Both the position numbers and the translations under genes were made by a program. Below are positions 18,116 through 25,781 of a DNA stretch of 64,000 nt, in pieces; position 1 is the stretch's first letter; each line of letters opens with the position of its first letter. The DNA is from Nocardioides piscis. GTDB lineage: Bacteria > Actinomycetota > Actinomycetes > Propionibacteriales > Nocardioidaceae. The DNA is taken from positions 186,001 to 250,000 of the forward strand of contig NZ_CP049866.1 of NCBI RefSeq assembly GCF_011300215.1. The letters run 5' to 3'. The notes under the pieces are model-generated. The model was not told where the DNA came from, did no database searches, and saw nothing but the letters and a program-made list of their open reading frames with translations.

Positions 18116-19336
18116 TCAACGCGTCAGGATCACCGAGGAGCCGTGGCCGAAGAGGCCCTGGTTGGCGGTGATTCCGACCCGGGCGCCGTCGACCTGGCGG
18201 CCGTGGGCCTGGCCGCGCAGCTGCCAGGTGAGCTCGCAGACCTGTGCGAGCGCCTGGGCCGGGACGGCCTCACCGAAGCACGCCAACCCACCACTGGGGT
18301 TGACCGGGACCCGGCCACCGATGGTGGTCTCCCCGGCACGCAGGAGCTGTTCGGCCTCGCCCTCCTTGCACAACGCGAGGTCCTCCATCCAGTCCAGCTC
18401 GAGCGCGGTGGACAGGTCATAGACCTCGGCGACGTCGACATCGTCGGGCCCGATGCCGGCCTCCTCGTAGGCCGCGTGGGCGATCGACTGCTTGAAGGTC
18501 CGGTTTCGTGACGGGCACAGAGCACTCTCCTCACCCTCCGGCGACGAGGGTGGGGGTGCATCAGTGGACAACAACGGCATGTCGATCACCGTGTTCGGGA
18601 ACGTCGGGGTCACCGTCGAGATCGCCGCGACCTGCACCGCCTCGACCAGCCCGTGGCGGCGCGCGTAGTCGGGTGAGCACAACACCACCGCGGCCGCGCC
18701 ATCACTGGTCGCGCAGATGTCGAGCAGGTGCAGCGGGTCGCACACCACAGCGCTGGACATCACCTCAGCGACACTGACCTGCTTGCGATACCGCGCGTTC
18801 GGGTTGGCCAGGCCATGGCGGGAGTTCTTGACCTTCACGGCCGCAAAATCCTCCGACGTGGCGCCATACAAGTCCATCCGACGCCGCGCATACAACGCGA
18901 AATAGGCCGGGTTGGTCATCCCCAGCAACCGGAACCGCAACCAGTCCGGGTCGTCCCACCGCTCCCCGGCATTCGGGGCCAGGAACCCCTTCGGGGTCGT
19001 GTCCGCCCCGACCACCAACGCCACCTCCGAGAGACCCGCCAGGATCCGCGCCCGGGCAGTGTCGAGGGCCTGGGCACCGGTCGCGCACGCGGCATACGAC
19101 GTCGCGACCCGCGCACCGTTCCACCCCAACGCCTGCGCGAACGTCGCCCCCGCGACATACCCGCCATAACCGTTGCGGACCGTCTCCCCACCCACGACCA
19201 GGTCCACCTCGGACCAGCCGATCTGCGCATCAGCCAACGCCGCCCGGGCCGCGACCACCCCGTACTCCACGAAGCTCTTGCCCCACTTGCCCCACGGGTG
19301 CATCCCCACCCCCGCGACCGTGACCTTCCCCGTCAT
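18116..19336 (-). CDS. Lipid-transfer-protein-type thiolase-fold enzyme (Ltp-like aldolase)
   Basis: A 406-residue thiolase-fold protein. The nucleophile-like Cys is in SYAACATGAQAL (about residue 84), but the thiolase GHP motif is replaced by GGLACFGEAVPA and the C-terminal CxG by NQGLFGHG. Those losses, plus an AEVYD Tyr motif, point to the Ltp retro-aldolases of sterol side-chain degradation rather than a true acetyltransferase. The ATG at 19336 overlaps the stop of the upstream DUF35 gene (ATGA), as in known Ltp2/ChsH2-type pairs. A KstR-like operator precedes the operon. Confidence 0.88.
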   Translation of the reverse strand: MTGKVTVAGVGMHPWGKWGKSFVEYGVVAARAALADAQIGWSEVDLVVGGETVRNGYGGYVAGATFAQALGWNGARVATSYAACATGAQALDTARARILAGLSEVALVVGADTTPKGFLAPNAGERWDDPDWLRFRLLGMTNPAYFALYARRRMDLYGATSEDFAAVKVKNSRHGLANPNARYRKQVSVAEVMSSAVVCDPLHLLDICATSDGAAAVVLCSPDYARRHGLVEAVQVAAISTVTPTFPNTVIDMPLLSTDAPPPSSPEGEESALCPSRNRTFKQSIAHAAYEEAGIGPDDVDVAEVYDLSTALELDWMEDLALCKEGEAEQLLRAGETTIGGRVPVNPSGGLACFGEAVPAQALAQVCELTWQLRGQAHGRQVDGARVGITANQGLFGHGSSVILTR

Positions 19337-19779
19337 GACGTCTCCTCGTCCCCGTCGTCCACGACCGGCTTCCAACGCCAGATCGTGCGCTCACCCGACT
19401 CGTCGGCGTACAACGTCTCCACCACCAGCTCGACCACCGCCCCCACGCTCAACTCAGCGACACCGAACCCGTCCGCGACCTGACCCAGCACCACCAACCC
19501 CTCGGGAAGCTCGACCGCAGCCAACGCGAACGGCACATGCACCTCGTGAGCCGCGATGTAGGGCGGCGGCGGCTGGTACTGCGCATCGGTGTAGGACCAC
19601 ACCCGACCCCGCCGACCCAGCTCGACCGACTCGAACCCCACCCCCTCACACACCGGACTACGACAAAACCCCCCCACCGGCGGGAAATACACGGTGCGAC
19701 ACGACGTGCACGCCGACCCCAACAGCGCCGGCCGCTCACCCGTGCTGAACCAACCCTCGATCACAGGCGTGACAGTCAT
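19333..19779 (-). CDS. DUF35 OB-fold / zinc-ribbon protein
   Basis: A 148-residue protein with an N-terminal helix, a rubredoxin-like zinc ribbon (CTSCRTVYFPP, later CRSPVC) and a C-terminal OB-fold (GRRGRVWSYTDAQYQPPPPY, VPFALAAVELPEGLVVLGQVA). DUF35 proteins bind acyl-CoA and are obligate partners of Ltp-type thiolase-fold enzymes; here the two genes overlap by 4 nt. The ATG at 19779 is used; a GTG two codons earlier is possible. The start lies 10 nt downstream of the KstR-like palindrome, so repressor binding would block transcription. Confidence 0.87.
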   Translation of the reverse strand: MTVTPVIEGWFSTGERPALLGSACTSCRTVYFPPVGGFCRSPVCEGVGFESVELGRRGRVWSYTDAQYQPPPPYIAAHEVHVPFALAAVELPEGLVVLGQVADGFGVAELSVGAVVELVVETLYADESGERTIWRWKPVVDDGDEETS

Positions 19780-19788
19780 GGCCACAGA

Positions 19789-19804
19789 CTAGAACAGGTT
19801 CTAG
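19789..19804. promoter_or_regulatory. KstR-like TetR-family operator
   Basis: CTAGAACAGGTTCTAG has perfect 7-nt arms around a 2-nt centre and contains AAC-NN-GTT with flanking T/A, the recognised KstR core. It sits immediately upstream of the DUF35/Ltp operon. Confidence 0.6.
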
Positions 19805-19835
19805 GGAAGCGGCAGCACGAGGCGTCAGACGGACA

Positions 19836-19870
19836 ACGCCGCCCGCCCCCAGGTCGGGGACGGGCGGCGT
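19836..19870 (-). terminator. Terminator of Ig-like protein gene
   Basis: A 10-bp perfect GC stem (19836-19845 with 19861-19870) with further C/G pairing inside, just past the stop of the Ig-like gene. Confidence 0.7.
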
Positions 19871-19891
19871 CGACATCGCGCAGACGGAGGA

Positions 19892-20602
19892 TCAGCGCGT
19901 GATCTTGAACGAGCCCTTCGACGCAGTGAAGTTGTCGCTGCCGAGGTAGCGCGAGACCACCTTGTAGTCGCCCCGGTTGCGGACGTTGCGGAACTTGGCC
20001 TTGGCCACGCCGGCGGTGTTGAGGGTCTCGACCGTCTTGGCGATCTTGATGCCGTTGCGACGCAGGACGAACTTCACCTTGCCGACCGGCACCTGACCGT
20101 GGTCAGAGGTCACCGTGTTCTTGGCAACGATCTTGCGCTTCATCTTGTTGTGACGTGCGGTGACCGTGGAGGTGGTCCCGTCCTTGCTCACCGTCACCGG
20201 CACGGGGGCCGACGTCGAGGAGCTGAACGCAGCGGCATCCGCGGGGGTGAACGTCGCGACCAGCGGATAGGGCGTGGTCGACGCGTCGAGCACGGGCAGG
20301 TCGAAGTCGACCTTGCCGCTGTTGGTCAGGTCGGCGAAGTAGGACTTGTCGTCGACCTTGAGCTCCACCTTGCCTGCAGGCTTGGGACCGTTGGTGACCG
20401 AGTCGACCGAGACGGTGATCCTGGTCGCCTCGCCGTGGGCGACGGTCGAGTCCTGCACGGTGACGGTCGTCGTGGTCGCGGTGGGGACGGCGGCGACGAC
20501 GGCTGACTGGGCCGGCACGACGGCTGCCGCGCCCAGGCCCAGGGCTGCTGCCAGCACGAACGCTCCGGCGCCTGCGCCCTGCTTGAGTCGAGTGGTGCTC
20601 AC
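19892..20602 (-). CDS. Secreted Ig-like repeat protein
   Basis: A 236-residue exported protein. The signal peptide (about 1-35) is MSTTRLKQGAGAGAFVLAAALG and an Ala-rich tail. Two bacterial Ig-like (Big_3_5) repeats follow: about 45-140 (TVTVQDSTVAHGEATRITVSV, ending PVPVTVSKD) and about 142-236 (STVTARHNKMKRKIVAKNTV, ending FTASKGSFKITR). There is no anchor or sortase signal, so it is probably released or bound non-covalently. GTG at 20602 follows a strong AAGGAG site. The second repeat is Lys/Arg-rich, which might aid binding to anionic wall polymers (inference). Confidence 0.85.
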   Translation of the reverse strand: MSTTRLKQGAGAGAFVLAAALGLGAAAVVPAQSAVVAAVPTATTTTVTVQDSTVAHGEATRITVSVDSVTNGPKPAGKVELKVDDKSYFADLTNSGKVDFDLPVLDASTTPYPLVATFTPADAAAFSSSTSAPVPVTVSKDGTTSTVTARHNKMKRKIVAKNTVTSDHGQVPVGKVKFVLRRNGIKIAKTVETLNTAGVAKAKFRNVRNRGDYKVVSRYLGSDNFTASKGSFKITR

Positions 20603-20674
20603 TGTGGATCTCCTTCTACTCGGGGGACGGGTGAGACGTTACGTGTCGCGGCTAAGTTGTCCAGCACCCCCACC

Positions 20675-20680
20675 TAGGGT
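20675..20680 (+). promoter_or_regulatory. -10 element TAGGGT before ychJ
   Basis: TAGGGT ends 6 nt before the GTG at 20687, a spacing that predicts a leaderless mRNA. Confidence 0.45.
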
Positions 20681-20686
20681 GCACCC

Positions 20687-21052
20687 GTGTTCGCCAACCC
20701 CTGCCCGTGCGGTTCCGGCTCGACGTACGACGCGTGCTGCGGCGTGCTCCACCGGGGTGCTGCCCACGCAGCCTCACCCGAGGAGCTGATGCGTTCGCGG
20801 TTCGCTGCCTATGCCCTGGGCGAGACCGACTACCTCTTCCGCACCTGGCACCCGCGGACCCGGCCCGACGACCTCACCTCCGACGCCGGGGTGACGTGGA
20901 CCCGGCTCGAGGTGCTGGACGCCTCGCAGGACCAGGTCGAGTTCGTGGCGCACTACGACTCCCCCGCCGGCGCCGGCACACTGCACGAGCGCAGCGTCTT
21001 CGAGCGGCGCGGCGGGCGCTGGGTCTACGTCACGGGCACGGAGACCGGTTGA
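20687..21052 (+). CDS. YchJ-family SEC-C motif protein
   Basis: A 121-residue protein of the YchJ/UPF0225 family. The N-terminal zinc-binding SEC-C-like motif CPCGSGSTYDACCG (residues 6-19) is followed by an NTF2-like domain (SPEELMRSRFAAYALGETDYLFRTWHP to the end). The function is unknown; SEC-C motifs mediate zinc-dependent protein contacts. The length fits the short actinobacterial forms, which lack the second C-terminal SEC-C motif. The GTG start has a TAGGGT element 6 nt upstream. It is divergent from the Ig-like gene. Confidence 0.88.
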   Translation: MFANPCPCGSGSTYDACCGVLHRGAAHAASPEELMRSRFAAYALGETDYLFRTWHPRTRPDDLTSDAGVTWTRLEVLDASQDQVEFVAHYDSPAGAGTLHERSVFERRGGRWVYVTGTETG

Positions 21053-21095
21053 GCCGAGCTGCTTCGGAAGCCCCCTGGCACACGCCCGCACGGTC

Positions 21096-21866
21096 CTAGA
21101 AGAGCAGGCCGGCGGCGAGCCGGATCACGAGGGCTGCGACGACGACGAGGAAGAACACCCGCACGAAGCGGGCGCCCCGCGCCACAGCGACCCGGGCGCC
21201 GAGATAGCCGCCCACGATGTTGGCCGCGGCCATCGGCAGCGCCAGCTGCCACAGCACCGCCCCCTGAGGGACGAAGACGACGAGCGCGGCGAGGTTGGTG
21301 GCCCAGTTGGCCAGCTTGGCCTTCGCCGAGGCCTCGAGGAAGTTGTAGCCGAGCAGGCCCACGAGCGCCACCACGAAGAACGACCCGGTGCCCGGACCGA
21401 TGGCGCCGTCATAGAACCCGATGCCGAGACCGGTGATCGCGACGATCGACATGTGCTGGCCACCGCTGAACCGCAGCCTGGTCAGCTCGCCGACGCTCGG
21501 CTTGAACCACACATAGGTCCCGACCACCACCAGCACGACCAGGATGATCGGGTCGAAGGCCGAGCGCGGCAGCAGCGAGGCCACCAGTGCACCACCGCTG
21601 GAGCCGATGAACGCCGCCAGCATCAGCGGCAGGAAGGTGCGCGGATCCGGTTTGATCCGACGCACGTATGTCGCTGCGCTGATCGACGTCCCGCAGAACG
21701 ATGCGAGCTTGTTGGTGGCTGCGATCTCCACCACCGGGGCTCCGGGCAAGCCGATCAGCAGGGCCGGCAGCTGGATCAGTCCCCCGCCACCCACGACCGC
21801 GTCGACGAAGCCGGCCGCCAGCGCGGCCACGACCAGGAGCGCGATCAGGGTGGTCGAGAGATCCAT
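21096..21866 (-). CDS. TSUP (TauE/SafE) membrane exporter
   Basis: A 256-residue polytopic protein with about eight hydrophobic segments and the two TSUP repeats: GFVDAVVGGGGLIQLPALL at the N-terminus and GFYDGAIGPGTGSFFVVAL in the middle. The family moves sulfite, sulfoacetate or other anions across the membrane. It lies 10 nt downstream of cystathionine beta-synthase in the same direction, so a role in sulfur-compound export is a reasonable inference. Confidence 0.9.
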   Translation of the reverse strand: MDLSTTLIALLVVAALAAGFVDAVVGGGGLIQLPALLIGLPGAPVVEIAATNKLASFCGTSISAATYVRRIKPDPRTFLPLMLAAFIGSSGGALVASLLPRSAFDPIILVVLVVVGTYVWFKPSVGELTRLRFSGGQHMSIVAITGLGIGFYDGAIGPGTGSFFVVALVGLLGYNFLEASAKAKLANWATNLAALVVFVPQGAVLWQLALPMAAANIVGGYLGARVAVARGARFVRVFFLVVVAALVIRLAAGLLF

Positions 21867-21876
21867 CCGCGGAGGA

Positions 21877-23268
21877 CTACTCGCGCGCGAGGAACGCGAG
21901 CAGGTCCTGACGGGTCAGGACACCGACCGGCTTGCCGTCCTCCTGGACGAGCACGGCGTCGGACGACTCGAGCATCTTCACGGCTTCGCGAGCCGGCGAC
22001 GTGGAGCCGATCGTCGGCAGCGGCGCCGACATGTGCTCCTCCACCGGGTCGGTGAGCTTGGCCGTGCCGGCGAAGAGCGCGTCGAGCAGGGTGCGCTCGG
22101 AGACCGAACCGGCCACCTCGGCGGCGACGATCGGCGGCTCGGCCCGCACGACCGGCATCTGCGAGACGCCGTACTCCTGCAGGATGTGCACCGCCTCGGC
22201 GACCGTCTCGCTGGGGTGCGTGTGCACCAGGTCGGGCAGCTGCCCGGACTTGCCGCGCAGCACCTCACCGACGGTGCGCGTGTGCGAGTCGCTCTCGGTG
22301 GCGAAGCCGTAGGAGCCCAGCCACTCGTCGTTGAACACCTTGGTGAGGTAGCCACGGCCCGAGTCGGGCAGCAGCACCACGATGACGGCGTCCTCGCGAC
22401 CCTCGGCGGCGAGCTCGGTGGCAAGCTGCTTGGCCGCGAACGCTGCCATCCCGGACGAGCCACCGACCAGCAGTGCCTCCTCCCGGGCCAGGCGCCGGGT
22501 GAACGCGAACGAGTCGGCGTCGGAGACCTCGATGATCCGGTCGGCGATGGACTTGTCATAGGTCTCGGGCCAGAAGTCCTCGCCCACCCCCTCGACGAGA
22601 TAGGGGCGGCCGGTGCCTCCGGAATAGACCGAGCCGGCCGGGTCTGCGCCGATCACCTGGATGTCGGGGTTGCGCTCCTTGAGGTAGCGCCCGATGCCGC
22701 TGATGGTGCCGCCCGTGCCGACGCCGGCGACGAAGTGCGTGATCCTGCCGTCGGTCTGCTCCCAGATCTCCGGCCCCGTGGTCTCGTAGTGGGAGCGCGG
22801 GTTGTGGGGGTTGGAGTACTGATCCGGCTTCCACGCTCCCGGCTGGGAGGCCAGCCGGTCGCTCACGTTGTAGTAGGAGTCGGGGTGCTCGGGAGCGACG
22901 GCCGTCGGGCAGACGACCACCTCAGCGCCATACGCCTTGAGGACGTTGCGCTTGTCCTCGCTGACCTTGTCGGGGCACACGAAGACGCACTTGTAGCCCC
23001 TGGCCTGCGCGACCATCGCCAGCCCGACGCCGGTGTTGCCCGAGGTCGGCTCGACGATCGTGCCGCCGGGCTGCAGCTCGCCGGACGCCTCGGCGGCGTC
23101 GATCATGCGCGTCGCGATGCGGTCCTTCACCGAGCCGCCGGGGTTGAGGTATTCGATCTTGGCGAGCACGAGCGGACCAGCAGCAGCCCCGAGATCGTCG
23201 AGGGAGGTGGACAGCCTCAGCAGCGGGGTGTTGCCGATGAGGTCGAGGAGCGAGTTCACATACTTCAC
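21877..23268 (-). CDS. cbs: Cystathionine beta-synthase
   Basis: A 463-residue PLP enzyme closely following mycobacterial Cbs. The catalytic domain (1-330) has PLP Lys48 in NPGGSVKDRI, the phosphate loop GTGGTISG and the substrate loop PTSGNTG. The tail (about 345-460) holds two CBS domains (VHTHPSETVAEAVHILQEYGVSQMPVV and VEEHMSAPLPTIG). It joins serine and homocysteine to cystathionine in reverse transsulfuration. The GTG at 23268 gives the family N-terminus; GTG 23286 is possible but would lie very near the divergent gene's promoter. Confidence 0.93.
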   Translation of the reverse strand: MKYVNSLLDLIGNTPLLRLSTSLDDLGAAAGPLVLAKIEYLNPGGSVKDRIATRMIDAAEASGELQPGGTIVEPTSGNTGVGLAMVAQARGYKCVFVCPDKVSEDKRNVLKAYGAEVVVCPTAVAPEHPDSYYNVSDRLASQPGAWKPDQYSNPHNPRSHYETTGPEIWEQTDGRITHFVAGVGTGGTISGIGRYLKERNPDIQVIGADPAGSVYSGGTGRPYLVEGVGEDFWPETYDKSIADRIIEVSDADSFAFTRRLAREEALLVGGSSGMAAFAAKQLATELAAEGREDAVIVVLLPDSGRGYLTKVFNDEWLGSYGFATESDSHTRTVGEVLRGKSGQLPDLVHTHPSETVAEAVHILQEYGVSQMPVVRAEPPIVAAEVAGSVSERTLLDALFAGTAKLTDPVEEHMSAPLPTIGSTSPAREAVKMLESSDAVLVQEDGKPVGVLTRQDLLAFLARE

Positions 23269-23297
23269 ACCGGCCAATGTAGTCACGTACTGGCCCG

Positions 23298-23303
23298 TAG
23301 CAT
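23298..23303 (+). promoter_or_regulatory. -10 element TAGCAT before SGNH hydrolase
   Basis: TAGCAT ends 6 nt before the GTG at 23310, consistent with a leaderless transcript. Confidence 0.4.
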
Positions 23304-23309
23304 GAAGTC

Positions 23310-24371
23310 GTGGGCACAGCCGGAGCAGCACGCAAGCTCGCCTCCGCCGCCGTGTATGGCGGCGGCGGCCTCTCAGTGCTGGGCGCAGGCCTCTATGGCG
23401 TGCTCGTGGCCGAGGCCAAGCTGGCCCGCCGGGCCATCGGCGTCATCGCCGACGCTGCACCCCCCGACGCGACCGGCTGGTATGGCCGCGGACGACCCGG
23501 CCCGGCCCTCAAGCTCGCGCTGCTCGGTGACTCCAGCGCGGCCGGCTATGGCGTCGACAAGGTCGAGGACACCCCGGGTGCCCACCTCGCCTCCGGAATC
23601 GCGGCCCGCGCCGACCGCCGCGTCCACCTCCGGGAGTTCGCCGTGGTCGGCGCCCAGTCGCGCGACCTCGCCGACCAGATCGACAAGGCCCTGCCCACCG
23701 ACCCGGACGTGGCCATCATCCTGATCGGTGGCAACGACGTCACCCACACCGTCACCCCGGCCCAGTCGGTGCAGCACCTCGCCGAGGCCGTTCGTCGGCT
23801 GCGCGACGCAGACGTGGAGGTCGTCGTCGGCACCTGCCCCGACCTGGGCACCATCAAGCCGATCGCTCCGCCGCTCAAGCAGGTCGCCCGCACCTGGTCA
23901 CGTCGGCTCGCAGCGGCCCAGACCATCGCGGTCGTCGAGGCAGGCGGGCGCACCGTGTCGCTGGGCGACGTTCTGGGCCCGGAGTTCGACGCCGCCCCGG
24001 CGCTGCTGTTCGGACCCGACCGGTTCCACCCCTCCGCCGACGGCTACCGGTCGCTCGCGGCCGTGCTCGTCCCCTCCGCGCTGGCCGCCCTCGGCGTCGC
24101 ACCGGAGGCCGAGGTCTCGCTCGAGGCCATGCGCGGCGAGGGGATCCTGCCCGTCGCCGCCGCAGCGGCCGAGGCTGCCCGTACCCCCGGCACCGAGCTC
24201 GACGGCACCGAGGTCTCCGGTGCGCAGCGCGGCCTCCGCGGCCGGTGGGTGGAGCTGCGCCACCGTCGCCGCCAGCCTGCCTCCGACGTCGAGTCGCCCG
24301 AGTCCGTGGAGTCGGACGACCCCGCCGGCTCGGACGACACCGAGGTCGACCCCGCCAGTCCCGTCGCGTAG
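23310..24371 (+). CDS. SGNH/GDSL hydrolase
   Basis: A 353-residue SGNH hydrolase. An N-terminal hydrophobic segment (about 12-34) suggests an anchor or uncleaved signal. Block I LLGDSSAAG gives nucleophile Ser75, block III GGND (141-143) the oxyanion residues, and DRFHPSADGY the Asp237/His240 pair. The last 70 residues are polar, Ser/Asp/Glu-rich and likely disordered. Such enzymes hydrolyse ester bonds in lipids or acylated sugars; the substrate is unknown. Divergent from cbs across about 40 bp. Confidence 0.88.
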   Translation: MGTAGAARKLASAAVYGGGGLSVLGAGLYGVLVAEAKLARRAIGVIADAAPPDATGWYGRGRPGPALKLALLGDSSAAGYGVDKVEDTPGAHLASGIAARADRRVHLREFAVVGAQSRDLADQIDKALPTDPDVAIILIGGNDVTHTVTPAQSVQHLAEAVRRLRDADVEVVVGTCPDLGTIKPIAPPLKQVARTWSRRLAAAQTIAVVEAGGRTVSLGDVLGPEFDAAPALLFGPDRFHPSADGYRSLAAVLVPSALAALGVAPEAEVSLEAMRGEGILPVAAAAAEAARTPGTELDGTEVSGAQRGLRGRWVELRHRRRQPASDVESPESVESDDPAGSDDTEVDPASPVA

Positions 24372-24385
24372 GTCAGCCCAGCCCC

Positions 24386-24447
24386 CCGCCGGCGGCCCTT
24401 GACCACCCGCCGGCGGCCCTTGGCCACCCGCGGCGGCCCTTGACCAC
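24386..24447. repeat. Three tandem 20-21-bp repeats
   Basis: Copies at 24386-24406, 24407-24427 and 24428-24447 share CCG(CCG)GCGGCCCTTGACCAC with one substitution and one 1-nt loss. There are no spacers, so this is not a CRISPR array. Confidence 0.8.
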
Positions 24448-24486
24448 CCGCGGGTGGTGTGGTCCTGGTGCTGCTCCCACCCGCGG
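24448..24486. repeat. Inverted repeat with 9-bp arms
   Basis: CCGCGGGTG (24448-24456) pairs with CACCCGCGG (24478-24486). Part of the loop (TGGTCCTGGTGC) also pairs imperfectly with a segment just downstream, giving nested alternatives. Confidence 0.6.
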
Positions 24487-24616
24487 ACAACACCGCACCA
24501 GGGACCACCAGACCCCACCACCCGCCTGTGACGGGGGCGTATGGCGAGCAGTCGAGAGCCCGCCGGCAGGTGGCGCGCAGGCGAGGTCGACCCTGAGGCG
24601 GACGCAGGACCTGGCT

Positions 24617-24660
24617 GCGCCGTACGCAGGCGCCGTACGCAGCGCCGTACGCAGCGCCGT
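24617..24660. repeat. Short tandem repeats GCGCCGTACGCA
   Basis: About three and a half tandem copies of a 12-13-bp unit, each holding the palindromic GTAC. Confidence 0.7.
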
Positions 24661-24686
24661 GCCGGGCGCGCCCCGAAGACGACGAA

Positions 24687-24708
24687 GGCCCCGGGAGATC
24701 CCGGGGCC
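24687..24708 (-). terminator. Terminator of Bax-inhibitor gene
   Basis: A perfect 10-bp GC-rich stem with a 2-nt centre (24687-24696 with 24699-24708), 21 bp past the stop of the Bax-inhibitor gene. Confidence 0.75.
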
Positions 24709-24729
24709 AACGCGTGTGGAACGAGGAGA

Positions 24730-25569
24730 TCAGTCCTGCTGGAAGATCGCCAGGATCCGGAGCAGGTTGGTGTAGATCCAGACCAGGCTGACGGTCAGCG
24801 CGAACGCCGCGCGCCACGACTCCCGCTCGGGGAGGCCGGCGGCCACGCCCTTCTCGACGAAGTCGAAGTCGAGGATCAGCATGAACACACCGAGCACCAG
24901 GCCGCCGACAGCGAAGAGCAGGCCGATGCCGCCGAAGCCGAAGAAGCCGATCTGGTTGCCGAAGGCGCCGAGCACCATCTCCATCAGGCCGAGGGCCACC
25001 ATGCCGAACATGGCCGCCATCACGAAGGTGCGGAACTTGTTGCCGACCTGGATGTCGAAGAACTTGTAGACAGCCAGCGTGCCGGCGAAGGCGGCGAACG
25101 TGCCGATGACCGCCTGCAGCACGATGTCGGTGCTCACCCCGGCGAAGGCAGGGATGACCTTGGACAACGCGCCGAGCGCGACGCCCTCGAGGACCGCGAA
25201 GGCGATCACCAGGGCCGGGCTGATGACCCGCTTGAAGGAGTTGACCATCGACAGGGCGAAGGCACCGAACGAGCCCACCATCAGCGCGAGGTAGAGCTTG
25301 CCGATGGCGTCCTGGTTGGCGGCACCGGACTCGGTGATCGAGTCACCGGTCCAGTACCAGGTCAGCGCAGCGGCCACGACCACGACGAACAGCGTCATGG
25401 CGGTCTTCTGCACGACCGAGTCGACGGTCATCCGGTCCTGGTCGACCTGCTGGGTCGGGGTGCCGGTCCCCCACTGGGAGGGGTCGCCGTACGTCGGCGC
25501 CTGACCGTAGCCGGCGGCCCGACCGTTGAACTGCTCGGATCGGGCGAAAATTGGGTTGTTGCTCTTCAT
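24730..25569 (-). CDS. Bax inhibitor-1/YccA-family membrane protein
   Basis: A 279-residue protein with a polar Gly/Gln-rich N-terminus of about 50 residues and seven transmembrane segments. The YccA/BI-1 pattern is visible: MTLFVVVVAAALTWYW, GAFALSMVNSFKRVISP, FAVLEGVALGALS and a terminal LILDFDFVEKG followed by WRAAFALTVSLVWIYTNLLRIL. The Asp residues of that region are those proposed to gate ion leakage in the family. AAGGAG precedes the ATG. No operon partner. Confidence 0.9.
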   Translation of the reverse strand: MKSNNPIFARSEQFNGRAAGYGQAPTYGDPSQWGTGTPTQQVDQDRMTVDSVVQKTAMTLFVVVVAAALTWYWTGDSITESGAANQDAIGKLYLALMVGSFGAFALSMVNSFKRVISPALVIAFAVLEGVALGALSKVIPAFAGVSTDIVLQAVIGTFAAFAGTLAVYKFFDIQVGNKFRTFVMAAMFGMVALGLMEMVLGAFGNQIGFFGFGGIGLLFAVGGLVLGVFMLILDFDFVEKGVAAGLPERESWRAAFALTVSLVWIYTNLLRILAIFQQD

Positions 25570-25683
25570 GGTCTCTCCTTGGAGGCCTTGCGACGGCCGT
25601 GTGTGATCCGTTGCGTCGTGTGCTGCCAGTCTACGCAGCAGCTCATGAGTTCAAACGCCTCAGCGGGGTCGGGTGTTCCCCGA

Positions 25684-25760
25684 TGGTGCCCCCGCTGGGA
25701 CTCGAACCCAGACTGAGTCGCTTTTAAGGCGATTTCCTCTGCCGATTGGGATACGGGGGC
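25684..25760 (-). tRNA. tRNA-like gene with UAA anticodon and short variable loop
   Basis: The minus strand folds as a 77-nt cloverleaf with encoded CCA. It has a 7-bp acceptor stem (GCCCCCG/CGGGGGC) with A73, a weak D-arm, an anticodon arm ATCGC-CTTAAAA-GCGAC with a 27-43 mismatch, a 5-nt variable loop and a canonical T-arm (CTGGG-TTCGAGT-CCCAG). The loop gives U33 and anticodon UAA, which reads UUA (Leu). Normal tRNA-Leu has a long variable arm, which is missing here, so the isotype is doubtful. It lies between the Bax-inhibitor and def genes. Confidence 0.75.
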
Positions 25761-25781
25761 GTGCTGCTCGCAAGGGCGCTG

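Larger units (their letters stand above)
24372..24729. other. 358-bp repeat-rich intergenic region
   Basis: No convincing gene. From left to right it holds three 20-21-bp tandem repeats, a nested pair of inverted repeats (about 24448-24510), a set of 12-13-bp tandem repeats and the terminator of the Bax-inhibitor gene. Confidence 0.7.

Noticed and set aside
18116-19336. Acetyl-CoA acetyltransferase.
   Set aside because: The thiolase GHP and C-terminal CxG motifs are missing and a DUF35 partner is coupled, so the Ltp-aldolase class fits better.
24386-24447. Possible CRISPR array.
   Set aside because: Only three direct repeats, with no spacers and no cas genes nearby.
25684-25760. tRNA-Lys(UUU) or a stop-codon suppressor.
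   Set aside because: TTTTAA is read only on the plus strand, where the T-arm would be at the wrong end. On the minus strand the anticodon is UAA, which pairs with UUA rather than a stop codon.
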